Shown piece by piece: positions 1 to 6,339 of a stretch of 9,890 nucleotides of DNA (positions are counted from its first letter, which is position 1; every line of letters starts with the position of its first letter). The translations under genes and the position numbers were made by a program. This stretch comes from Pseudomonadales bacterium (GTDB taxonomy: Bacteria > Pseudomonadota > Gammaproteobacteria > Pseudomonadales > IMCC2047). The notes under the pieces were generated by a model. That model made no database searches. It was not told where the DNA came from and saw only the letters and a program-made list of their open reading frames with translations. Location: assembly GCA_021736745.1 (NCBI GenBank), contig JAIPFG010000093.1:1-9890 (forward strand). The letters are read 5' to 3'.

Positions 1-377
1 CCAGTGAGGTGGCGCACCGACTCTGGCAAATAACCGGCTTGTCTCCCCAGGATATCAAGGTGGCAGAGCTTTACGACTCCTTTACCTATAGCTCATTAGT
101 GCAACTGGAGGATTACGGTTTTTGCGCAAAGGGGCAGGGTGGACCTTTTGTTGAGGGTGGGCGTATCCGGCTTGGGGGAGAACTGCCGGTGAATACACAC
201 GGTGGGTTGTTGTCCCAGGGGCATGCCGGCGGTGTCCTGCACGTTACCGAGGCGGTTAAGCAGTTACGGGGAGATTGCGGGGTACGTCAGGTTAAGAGTG
301 CTGATGTGGCGTTGGTGACCGGAGGGGGCGGGATACTCTTTGCGTCCCACGCCGGTGCGTTGCTGACCTTGGTATAG
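1..377 (+). CDS. Thiolase-superfamily protein (SCP-x/Ltp2-like), C-terminal part, 5' end outside window
   Basis: The open frame runs in from the left edge (first full codon at position 3) and stops at TAG 375-377, so only about the last 124 residues are visible. What is seen is the C-terminal half of a thiolase fold: an AELYDSFT segment, the LEDYGFCAKG stretch, and NTHGGLLSQGH, which carries the conserved active-site histidine loop (Gly-His). In degradative thiolases a second catalytic cysteine lies near the C-terminus in a C-x-G motif. Here the equivalent stretch reads LVTGGGG, with no cysteine. That is typical of the SCP-x/lipid-transfer-like branch, which includes retro-aldolases of the Ltp2 type that work with a DUF35 partner. 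Such a partner follows 60 bases downstream, so the two are probably co-transcribed. Thiolase fold is secure. Whether the enzyme is a thiolase or an aldolase cannot be decided from this fragment. Confidence 0.85.
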   Translation, partial: SEVAHRLWQITGLSPQDIKVAELYDSFTYSSLVQLEDYGFCAKGQGGPFVEGGRIRLGGELPVNTHGGLLSQGHAGGVLHVTEAVKQLRGDCGVRQVKSADVALVTGGGGILFASHAGALLTLV

Positions 378-437
378 GTTTGCCGGCGTAACCTGATATG
401 TCCCAGTGGCGCATTGAGAAAAAAGACGGGTTGAACT

Positions 438-821
438 ATGTCCGATAGCTATCAGGAGGAGTTTTGGGCTTATTGCGCCCGGCAGGAGCTTTGTTTACAG
501 CAGTGTGAAAACTGCGGGGAGCTGCGTTACCCACCTGCTGCGCTGTGCGCGCATTGCCTTTCGGAAAAATTTATTTGGCAGTCGGTCGAGGGACGTGGGA
601 CCCTGATATCCGGCGTTGTTTTTCATCATGCTTTCCGTCCGGAGTTGGCCGATCGGATACCCTACGGTATTGGATTGGTTGAGTTAAACGAAGGGGTGAG
701 AATGGTGACAGCGATTGTTGATTCCGATCTGTCGGCGTTGACTGCGGGGCGGAAAGTCAGTTTGCGGTTTATTCCTGACCGTAACGGGCGCTTGCTTCCC
801 TGTTTTCGGATTGTCGATTAA
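438..821 (+). CDS. Zn-ribbon/OB-fold protein (DUF35 family), thiolase partner
   Basis: This 127-residue protein has the two-part layout of DUF35. An N-terminal rubredoxin-like zinc ribbon has C23-x2-C26 and C37-x2-C40, and a C-terminal OB-fold (about 50-127) includes the GRGTLISGVVFHH strand pair and IPYGIGLVEL. In known cases such as ChsH2 and other DUF35 proteins, the protein binds a thiolase-like or hydratase subunit and helps present acyl-CoA. The thiolase-family gene immediately upstream, in the same direction, fits that role. The start is ATG 438 with a weak GACGGG-type ribosome site about 7 bases before it. The stop is TAA 819-821. The family assignment is strong; the substrate is unknown. 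Confidence 0.88.
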   Translation: MSDSYQEEFWAYCARQELCLQQCENCGELRYPPAALCAHCLSEKFIWQSVEGRGTLISGVVFHHAFRPELADRIPYGIGLVELNEGVRMVTAIVDSDLSALTAGRKVSLRFIPDRNGRLLPCFRIVD

Positions 822-878
822 TTGGCTCACCGATTAGCAATGGTTTTAACGGCACCAGGTTGGAATATTTCCGCGGCT

Positions 879-1790
879 CTAAAAGGTTTTAACCAAATCG
901 GCAAGCAGATTGCGGAACCAGCGATGGCCTTCATCATTTTCAAAATGTTTGTGCCACATCTGATAGACCGATACCGGTTTTTCAAAAATCGGATTGGGGA
1001 ATATTTTCAGATTTAACTGCTTGGCAAAGTGGCGTGCCAGACGTTCGGGCATTGCCGCGAGCAAATTAGTACTCGCAACAATGGCCGGTATCACCAACAC
1101 ATGTGATACTTCGGTGACGACTTTGCGCTCCAGTCCCATATTTTCAAGATACCTTTCGATCAGGGGAATATGCGTCCGGGTTGGACGCAGGATCACATGT
1201 TCCGATTGCAGGAACTGTTCCAGCGAAAGGCTATCGCCGATATCAGGATGATCTTTGCGGGCGACACAAAAGCTCTTGTCCTCAAAAATTTTATCGGATA
1301 CGAAATCGATATCGTCAATCTTCTTCCAATCCCAAACCAGGTCCACAGAGCCGGATTTCATCTCCAGGTTGAGCATTGCGCCGGGCGTGGGCAGGCAGAC
1401 AATTTCAACATCGGGAGCTAATTTACCCAGCTCTTCCATAAGGTGAGGCAGAAAATAGAGTTCTCCGTAATCGGTTAATGCAACGGTAAATTTGCGATGT
1501 GAAGTTTCGGGCCGGAACTCGGATCCGGTATCCAGCGTTGATTCGATGCGTTGTATGGCGTCACGGATAAAGGTGGATATTTCAACGGCTTTACTGGTTG
1601 GCGTGACACCCTTGGCGGTGCGAATAAAAAGGTCATCCTCGTAAAGAACTCTTAACCTGTTGAGCGCGTTACTCACGGTGGGCTGGGAAACACACAAGCG
1701 CTCAGCGGCGCGGCTGATATGTTTTTCTCTCATAATGGCGTCAAAAACCTTAAGCAGATTAAGGTCGACATTGCGAATATTAACAGACAT
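879..1790 (-). CDS. LysR-family transcriptional regulator
   Basis: This 303-residue protein is the usual LysR length. Residues about 9-67 form the winged helix-turn-helix, with ISRAAERLCVSQPTVSNAL as the recognition region and the LFIRTAKGVTPT wing. Residues about 95-300 form the periplasmic-binding-protein-like effector domain. The DLNLL opening and the overall shape resemble the NodD/PcpR/LeuO-type subgroup that often controls aromatic or xenobiotic catabolism, but the ligand cannot be read from sequence. The ATG start at 1790 has GGGGA about 8 bases upstream. It is tail-to-tail with the thiolase/DUF35 genes (57-base gap) and lies 151 bases downstream of the DUF1348 gene on the same strand, so it probably has its own promoter. 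It may regulate a neighbour outside the window. Confidence 0.92.
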   Translation of the reverse strand: MSVNIRNVDLNLLKVFDAIMREKHISRAAERLCVSQPTVSNALNRLRVLYEDDLFIRTAKGVTPTSKAVEISTFIRDAIQRIESTLDTGSEFRPETSHRKFTVALTDYGELYFLPHLMEELGKLAPDVEIVCLPTPGAMLNLEMKSGSVDLVWDWKKIDDIDFVSDKIFEDKSFCVARKDHPDIGDSLSLEQFLQSEHVILRPTRTHIPLIERYLENMGLERKVVTEVSHVLVIPAIVASTNLLAAMPERLARHFAKQLNLKIFPNPIFEKPVSVYQMWHKHFENDEGHRWFRNLLADLVKTF

Positions 1791-1795
1791 CTAGT

Positions 1796-1890
1796 ATTCC
1801 CCGGCAACAACAGGTAGAGGGCCGGATTTGATCGGCTAAGCGACCTCAAAGTACCGGCCCGTATTAGCGATTCTACCATTGTCGGGGAAT
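1796..1890. promoter_or_regulatory. Upstream region of the LysR gene with a 12-base inverted repeat
   Basis: ATTCCCCGGCAA at 1796-1807 is matched on the opposite strand by TTGTCGGGGAAT at 1879-1890, 11 of 12 bases, with 71 bases between the arms. The proximal arm covers the ribosome-binding region of the LysR gene. LysR proteins often bind two spaced sites near their own promoter, so autoregulation is possible, but this is inference. The pentamer AGCGA also occurs four times on the plus strand nearby (1839, 1866, 1897, 1906). No confident -35/-10 pair was found. Confidence 0.35.
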
Positions 1891-1941
1891 GTAAACAGCG
1901 ATAATAGCGACTGAATCCGCAGGCTCTAGTCTGTCAGCCGA

Positions 1942-2355
1942 TCACACAAACTCCCGTTCAGATTCAACAATAGGCTTATCGTTAATGCTGGCTATGCGGC
2001 GTTGCATCAGGCCGTTATCTGCGAACTCCCAAAGTTCGTTGCCGTAGGAACGATACCACTGGCCGCTGTCGTCGTGCCATTCATAGCGGAAGGTCACCGC
2101 GATACGGTTTTCGGTAAAGGCCCAAAGCTCCTTTTTGAGACGGTAATCCAGCTCCTTATCCCATTTGCCGCGCAGAAATGACTTGATCTGTTCCCGTCCG
2201 GTCACAAATTCCGCGCGGTTGCGCCACTCGGAATCGGGAGTATAGGCCAGGGCCACTTTTTCCGGATCTCTGGTGTTCCAGGCATCCTCCGCGACCTGAA
2301 CCTTGGTGCGGGCAGTTTCCAGTGTAAAGGGCGGGAGCGGTGGTTTGGTTTCCAT
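1942..2355 (-). CDS. DUF1348 / NTF2-like (SnoaL-fold) protein
   Basis: This 137-residue protein matches the DUF1348 family within the NTF2-like superfamily. Recognisable segments are PPFTLETA, AEDAWNTRDPEKVALAYTPD, WRNRAEFVTGREQI, LDYRLKKELWAF and RYEWHDDSGQW. It is a cone-shaped single-domain fold with no signal peptide or membrane segment, so it should be cytoplasmic. The family is widespread and its biochemical role is not established; NTF2-like relatives are often small-molecule isomerases or binding proteins. The ATG at 2355 is preceded by a strong AGGAG seven bases upstream, almost the same leader as that of the VOC gene. It is the last gene of the VOC/PNPOx/DUF1348 operon, 22 bases after the PNPOx stop. 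Confidence 0.88.
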   Translation of the reverse strand: METKPPLPPFTLETARTKVQVAEDAWNTRDPEKVALAYTPDSEWRNRAEFVTGREQIKSFLRGKWDKELDYRLKKELWAFTENRIAVTFRYEWHDDSGQWYRSYGNELWEFADNGLMQRRIASINDKPIVESEREFV

Positions 2356-2377
2356 ATTGTTCTCCTAAAGTTTTCGT

Positions 2378-3346
2378 TTAGGTTTGGTTATTACGAACTG
2401 AGTTAACAAGCTGTGGTGAATATTCGATAAACTCCCAGCGTAGTGGCAGCGCATGACTGACCAACAGCGCCTCCTCCAGGCGAAACCGCAACAGGCGTTC
2501 GGCACCGCTGAAGCGTTCACGCTCGGGCGTGTCCCAGAGAATCTCGGTCGAACCGGTGAGGTAAAGCAGGCTGCCGCCGGTGTAATCGATCACCAGCAGG
2601 CCGGTCAGCGGATTCAGCAGGATATTGCCCAGAGTGCTGAAAAACCGATTGCCGGCATAATCGGGAAAGGTCAGGGTGCGGTCATCGTCAACCCGGATAA
2701 ACCCCGGCAGTCCGCCGCGATGTGACACATCCACGCCGCGATTGGGTTGATCACCGCCGTCGTCGAACAGGCTGCAGATAAAAAAACTGTCGGTGGATTG
2801 CAGCAACCCGATTGAAGCGGCATCAAACTGCTGCAGGGATCTCACCGCTACCTGGCCGCCCATTTTTCCAAGGTGGCGGTGCCGCCGCTTCTGTATGTAT
2901 TGCGGGCAGTTACCGAAGCTCTGTTTTACTTTCATTGTCAAGCGGCCGGCCTCGGCGTCGATAACCACGGCGTTCATGCGGTTGCGGCGGCGGGTTTCCG
3001 GTTCCAACCCAAGTACACCGATATCCGCGCCGATTCCCAGATGGCGGATAACTGGGTCTGAGGGCAGAGGGCTGGCAGTCACCTCCAGGTGGTAGGGGTC
3101 GGGTGATCGGATAAAGCCGGGCGATCCGGTCAGCAGGGTCGCCCAGGGACGGCCCGATGGATCGGTTGCACCGATCACCAGCATAGGTAGTTTTGTAAAC
3201 AGTTCCCGATGCTGTTCCGGCATATGATCGCGAATTACCCTGGCGCCAAGTTCAGCCATTCTGTCCCGTATTCCCAAGCGTTCCTGTAGCGCCTGCTCAC
3301 CGGGATGAAAAGCCGCATCGTCTGCCTTTGGTGAAAATTTCCCCAT
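2378..3346 (-). CDS. PNPOx-like flavin-binding family protein
   Basis: This 322-residue protein belongs to the large type of pyridoxamine 5'-phosphate oxidase-like proteins. It has an N-terminal FHPGEQALQERLG/RDRMAELG segment, a first split-barrel region (about 45-165) with VIGATDPSGRPWATLLTGSPGF and TRRRNRMN, the characteristic SFGNCPQYIQKR (about 143-154), and a second barrel-like half with GFIRVDDDRTLTFPDYAGNRF and NPLTGLLVID. Family members bind FMN, F420 or haem; the cofactor here is unknown, and a true PNP oxidase role in vitamin B6 synthesis is unlikely. Some relatives are fused to a ferredoxin reductase; this one stands alone. The start (ATG 3346) is 12 bases after the VOC stop, with only a weak ribosome site, which suggests translational coupling. 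It is strongly GC-rich (one sampled 60-base stretch is about 72% G+C). Confidence 0.85.
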   Translation of the reverse strand: MGKFSPKADDAAFHPGEQALQERLGIRDRMAELGARVIRDHMPEQHRELFTKLPMLVIGATDPSGRPWATLLTGSPGFIRSPDPYHLEVTASPLPSDPVIRHLGIGADIGVLGLEPETRRRNRMNAVVIDAEAGRLTMKVKQSFGNCPQYIQKRRHRHLGKMGGQVAVRSLQQFDAASIGLLQSTDSFFICSLFDDGGDQPNRGVDVSHRGGLPGFIRVDDDRTLTFPDYAGNRFFSTLGNILLNPLTGLLVIDYTGGSLLYLTGSTEILWDTPERERFSGAERLLRFRLEEALLVSHALPLRWEFIEYSPQLVNSVRNNQT

Positions 3347-3358
3347 CGCTCTCGGGCC

Positions 3359-3769
3359 TTAGCCTGCGGCGATAAATTCGACGCGAATGCCGCCGGGGAT
3401 GGCGCACATCATATGCTGCGCCGGTCCGCCGCCCAGGGATTCGGGAGCAAACTCGATAACGACGCCGGGATGTTCGACAAGCCGTCGATGCAGTTGCTCC
3501 AGGTTTTCCCGGTCGGCCACCGCCAGCGCCAAATGGTGCAGGCCGATCTGGTTGTGACGGTCGAAGGGTGCTGCGGTTGAAGGGTCTTTGGCCTGCCACA
3601 GGGTAATCATGGTGTGGCCGTCCGAGACAAATACCGCCGGATAATCCGGCACCTCGCCGAGCTGCTGGTAGCCGAGGGTGTCGATAAAAAAGTGACGGGT
3701 TTCCTTCAGGTCAGGTACGGTCAACCCGATATGGTGGGCACCTTTGGTAATAGTAGTGGGGGCGTTCAT
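3359..3769 (-). CDS. VOC-family (glyoxalase/dioxygenase fold) protein
   Basis: This 136-residue protein has two βαβββ modules typical of the vicinal-oxygen-chelate superfamily. Candidate metal ligands are H13 (AHHIGLTVPD), H79 (GLHHLALAV) and E131 (IRVEF near the end). The usual fourth ligand in the first module (around TMITLW, 53-58) is not an obvious Glu or His. Family members include glyoxalase I, dioxygenases and epimerases. The sequence does not identify the substrate, but association with a flavoprotein-like gene and a TetR repressor suggests detoxification or catabolism. The ATG at 3769 has AGGAG seven bases upstream. It is the first gene of the operon, directly downstream of the twin operators. 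Confidence 0.88.
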   Translation of the reverse strand: MNAPTTITKGAHHIGLTVPDLKETRHFFIDTLGYQQLGEVPDYPAVFVSDGHTMITLWQAKDPSTAAPFDRHNQIGLHHLALAVADRENLEQLHRRLVEHPGVVIEFAPESLGGGPAQHMMCAIPGGIRVEFIAAG

Positions 3770-3798
3770 AGTGTTCTCCTGTCAATCCAAGTAATCGT

Positions 3799-3827
3799 TT
3801 GTTAATTAAAGTGAACAGATCTGTCCA
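3799..3827 (-). promoter_or_regulatory. Possible promoter of the VOC operon
   Basis: On the minus strand TGGACA (complement of 3822-3827) resembles a -35 box (5 of 6) and is followed after 17 bases by TAACAA (complement of 3799-3804), a poor -10 match. If right, the -35 box lies inside operator 1, so repressor binding would block RNA polymerase. This is a weak call; the -10 match is only 3 of 6. Confidence 0.3.
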
Positions 3828-3828
3828 C
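3811..3828. promoter_or_regulatory. TetR operator 1
   Basis: GTGAACAGATCTGTCCAC is an 18-base palindrome with one mismatched pair. It shares its first 14 bases with operator 2, 35 bases away. Its position, nearer the VOC operon and between divergent tetR and VOC genes, is what is expected for the site of the adjacent TetR protein. Binding itself is inferred. Confidence 0.75.
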
Positions 3829-3846
3829 TGGCGAGTCAATAATAAG

Positions 3847-3862
3847 TGAACAGATCTGTTCA
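3847..3862. promoter_or_regulatory. TetR operator 2
   Basis: TGAACAGATCTGTTCA is a perfect 16-base palindrome, and the preceding G at 3846 extends identity with operator 1. Its right half coincides with the predicted -35 region of the tetR promoter, implying autorepression. The spacing to operator 1 is about three and a third helical turns between centres. Confidence 0.78.
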
Positions 3863-3885
3863 TGTCAATTGAATCTAGGTATAAT
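3857..3885 (+). promoter_or_regulatory. Predicted promoter of the TetR gene
   Basis: A perfect TATAAT at 3880-3885 stands 17 bases after TGTTCA (3857-3862), a weak -35 box inside operator 2. The transcription start would fall near 3892, leaving a short leader before the ATG at 3915. Confidence 0.55.
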
Positions 3886-3914
3886 TTCTTCATCTTGGGT
3901 AAGGCAGATTGATA

Positions 3915-4496
3915 ATGAGTAAACAACCTCGTAAAGAGTTTCTGCTGGAAACCGCTTACCGGTTATTCAACGAACAGGGATATCACGCAACCGGAATTGA
4001 TATGATTCTGGCGGCATCGGGCGTTTCCAAAGCAACGCTGTATAAATATTTTCGAACCAAAGACGAACTGATTCTTGAAGTGTTAAGGCGTCGGCATGAT
4101 GAATTTGATGCCGTTGTGGATTCTTATATTCAAAATTATCTGAATAATAACGGTGAGGGCGCGTCAGCGCATCGGGTGGTCTTAGTGATATTTGATGCGC
4201 TTAATGATTGGATAAACAGCGAGCAGTTTTTTGGTTGTAATTTTATCAATGCGAGCGCTGAATATGGTGCCAAGGATGACCCTATTCATCGCTTCGCTGC
4301 GGTGCATAAGGAGTCGCTGCGTGACAAGGTTAAAACGCTGCTGACGGGTTTAAAAAATTCTCAACGTGAGATGTTAGCCGACCAATTGCTGATGTTAATT
4401 GACGGCGCAATCGTGGCGGCGCAGGTAAGGGGTGATAGCAAAAGTGCGTTGACCGCTAAGAAAGCCGCGACAGCTTTAATTGCCCCATATACCTAA
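3915..4496 (+). CDS. TetR/AcrR-family repressor of the VOC operon
   Basis: This 193-residue protein has the TetR N-terminal DNA-binding domain: LLETAYRLFNEQGYHATGIDMI followed by the recognition helix region ASGVSKATLYKYFRTKDEL (about residues 35-53). The remainder is the helical ligand/dimer domain. A single cysteine, C108, sits in FFGCNFINASAEY, at a place resembling the sensing cysteine of E. coli NemR (SGCLT). Glycine-cysteine at this place is also common in TetR proteins with no known redox role. An in-frame TTG lies two codons upstream (3909). ATG 3915 is preferred because TAAGG at 3900-3904 is spaced correctly. The gene is divergent from the VOC/PNPOx/DUF1348 operon with two palindromic operators between them, so it very likely represses that operon and itself. 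It is notably AT-richer than the operon (one sampled 60-base stretch is about 37% G+C). Confidence 0.93.
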   Translation: MSKQPRKEFLLETAYRLFNEQGYHATGIDMILAASGVSKATLYKYFRTKDELILEVLRRRHDEFDAVVDSYIQNYLNNNGEGASAHRVVLVIFDALNDWINSEQFFGCNFINASAEYGAKDDPIHRFAAVHKESLRDKVKTLLTGLKNSQREMLADQLLMLIDGAIVAAQVRGDSKSALTAKKAATALIAPYT

Positions 4497-4515
4497 GGAA
4501 TTATTCACAGACTCC

Positions 4516-5373
4516 CTAATTATTGAGCTCGCCCAGCGTTTCTCCCAATACAACAGACCGATCGGCATACATTTCCTGCTTCCAGGACATCACGTCTTTA
4601 CCGAATAGCAGGATCACGGTAGAGCCAAGTTTAAACTGGCCCATTTCTTCACCCTGCTTTAGCTTGATGGGCTGGCCATATTGAAACGCTTGCAGTTGCC
4701 TTTTCGGTGGTGTAACTAGCCCAGCCCAAACGGTTTCAATACTGGCGACAATCATTGCACCGACCATAATTATCGCCATTGGGCCCTGTTCGGTATCGAA
4801 CAATGCCACCATCCGTTCATTCCGTGCAAACAGGCGGGGAATCTGGCTAGTCGTCAGTGGACTGACGGAGAATAATCGTCCCGGCACATAAATCATCTGC
4901 TTCAGTTCGCCGGCCAAAGGCATATGGACGCGATGGTAATCTTTCGGGGAGAGGTAAATAGTGGCGAATTTGCCGCCATCAAATTGATCAGCCAATTCCT
5001 GAGTACCGCCAAGTAATTCTCGGGCGGAAAAATTATGGCCTTTGGCTTGGAATATTCTACCCTGTTCGATATCGCCTAACTGGCTAATGGTGCCATCGGC
5101 CGGGCAGGCAATTTCATTTCCCTGTTCTGGAAAGGTGCGGGCATCTGGTTTTAACGCGCGGGAAAAAAAGTCATTAAAACAAGCGTAGCTTTTCGGGTCC
5201 GGCTTCGCCGCTTCCGACATATTGACTTTGTAGGCGTCGATGAACTGCTTGATCAGAGTGTTTTTTAACCAATGCCAACGGCATTCTGCGAGATAACCGA
5301 TCAGGCGCGACAACAGGTGATGTGGCAGCAAGAATTGGGCGAGTGTAAAGAGAAATTCTTTGATAACGGACAA
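4516..5373 (-). CDS. psd: Phosphatidylserine decarboxylase proenzyme
   Basis: Psd converts phosphatidylserine to phosphatidylethanolamine at the inner membrane. The 285-residue protein aligns along its length with the E. coli enzyme but lacks its long acidic C-terminal tail. Visible hallmarks are PADGTISQLG with D93, DYHRVHMP with H150, and the self-cleavage site LGST with S251. These three residues correspond to the Asp/His/Ser set used for autoendoproteolysis, which leaves a pyruvoyl group on the small subunit. SIETVWAG (211-218) is also typical. The start is TTG at 5373: no ATG occurs before residue 52, the N-terminal helix matches the family, and TAGGA lies about 7 bases upstream. It follows the rhodanese gene by 41 bases, probably in one transcript. 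Confidence 0.97.
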   Translation of the reverse strand: MSVIKEFLFTLAQFLLPHHLLSRLIGYLAECRWHWLKNTLIKQFIDAYKVNMSEAAKPDPKSYACFNDFFSRALKPDARTFPEQGNEIACPADGTISQLGDIEQGRIFQAKGHNFSARELLGGTQELADQFDGGKFATIYLSPKDYHRVHMPLAGELKQMIYVPGRLFSVSPLTTSQIPRLFARNERMVALFDTEQGPMAIIMVGAMIVASIETVWAGLVTPPKRQLQAFQYGQPIKLKQGEEMGQFKLGSTVILLFGKDVMSWKQEMYADRSVVLGETLGELNN

Positions 5374-5414
5374 GGTGATTTCCTAATGAGGTGATGGGTT
5401 AACCTAAATGAAAA

Positions 5415-6239
5415 CTATTTTTCAATGGGCGTATTGGGGTCGTTTCCCCATTCGGCCCAGGAGCCAGGGTAAGCCTTGATTCTTGGGAAGCCCAATGCTT
5501 TTCCCAATAGATAGGTAAAGCCTGAGCGGTGATGAGTTTGGCAGTGTGTTATGATCTCCTTGTCAGTGGTAATACCCAAACGCATGAGTTCCACGCGGAG
5601 GGTGTCAAGGTCGCGGATACGTAAGGCACGGCTTTTATCCATCGCCTCGGTCCATTCATAGTTTGCCGCCCCAGGAATATGGCCAGCACGTGCAGAACCG
5701 GATTTTTCGCCGCTGTATTCCAGCGGGCCGCGTGCGTCCCAAACAATAAAGTCCTTTGCCCCTAACCTTTCCTGAATATACTTCATATCAGCCATTGGAG
5801 AGGGGTCTATGTTTACTTTAGCACGACATGAATGCGGTTGATTATGACCAACTTCAGTCGCTAACCCTGAAGCTTTCCAGGCATGAATGCCACCGTTGAG
5901 ATAGGAATAGCGTTGATGGCCAATCACATCCAAAGTCCAAATTAAGCGTCCAGCCCAGCCGCCGCCTTCATCGTCGTACGCAATTACATGGGTCTCTGGC
6001 GTTAATCCAAGGTAACCAAAGGTTTTGTTAAGCTGCTCGATGTCAGGTAGCTTGCCTGGCGTTGGCGGTGTGCCGGCAAGTAATGCCTGAAACGGTAAAA
6101 ATACCGCGCCGGGTATGTGGGCTTGCAGATAATCGGCTTCTTTGCCAAGATCGACGACCAACAGATGGTTGTCATTGAGATGAGCCTGAAGGGTTTCAGG
6201 TTCGATAATCAAACCGAGTGGTTCTTGATTGTCTGACAT
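5415..6239 (-). CDS. Two-domain rhodanese (thiosulfate/3-mercaptopyruvate sulfurtransferase type)
   Basis: This 274-residue protein has tandem rhodanese domains. The N-terminal domain (about 10-130) is non-catalytic: the loop after HVIAYDDEGGGWAGRL has no cysteine. The C-terminal domain (about 145-270) carries the active-site loop HCQTHHRSG with C233 as the predicted persulfide cysteine and R238 closing the loop. The YPGSWAEWGN ending is a classic rhodanese signature. The enzyme moves sulfane sulfur from a donor such as thiosulfate to cyanide or thiols; the loop sequence does not settle thiosulfate versus mercaptopyruvate preference. No signal peptide is seen, so it should be cytoplasmic. The ATG at 6239 has AAAGG about 8 bases upstream. 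It lies directly upstream of psd on the same strand, an arrangement found in various gammaproteobacteria. Confidence 0.95.
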   Translation of the reverse strand: MSDNQEPLGLIIEPETLQAHLNDNHLLVVDLGKEADYLQAHIPGAVFLPFQALLAGTPPTPGKLPDIEQLNKTFGYLGLTPETHVIAYDDEGGGWAGRLIWTLDVIGHQRYSYLNGGIHAWKASGLATEVGHNQPHSCRAKVNIDPSPMADMKYIQERLGAKDFIVWDARGPLEYSGEKSGSARAGHIPGAANYEWTEAMDKSRALRIRDLDTLRVELMRLGITTDKEIITHCQTHHRSGFTYLLGKALGFPRIKAYPGSWAEWGNDPNTPIEK

Positions 6240-6339
6240 AGAAGACCTTTTCAGCGAATGTCGTTGCTTATAAAACTGGCATTGTAAAGTAAGCCCAAAC
6301 GGCTGTCAGCTGACTTGCCATTAATTAGGGAGTAGTCAT
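6240..6339. promoter_or_regulatory. Divergent intergenic region between the rhodanese gene and sfsA
   Basis: This 100-base gap must hold promoters in both directions. Rightward, TTGCTT (6264-6269) and TAAAGT (6285-6290) are possible boxes, but the spacer is only 15 bases. A perfect 10-base palindrome, GTCAGCTGAC, lies at 6305-6314 just before the sfsA ribosome site, and an identical copy lies inside sfsA at 6425-6434. No strong promoter was identified. Confidence 0.35.

Noticed and set aside
2453..3095. Several plus-strand open frames opposite the PNPOx-like gene
   Set aside because: High GC produces long antisense frames; none shows a domain, and the minus-strand gene has clear conserved motifs.
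3297..3599. Minus-strand open frame of 100 codons overlapping the VOC gene
   Set aside because: Arginine/proline-rich frame-shifted reading of GC-rich VOC and PNPOx coding DNA, with no recognisable domain.
3711..3926. Minus-strand open frame crossing the divergent operator region
   Set aside because: It would span both operators and the tetR promoter and overlaps the VOC start in another frame; no domain seen.
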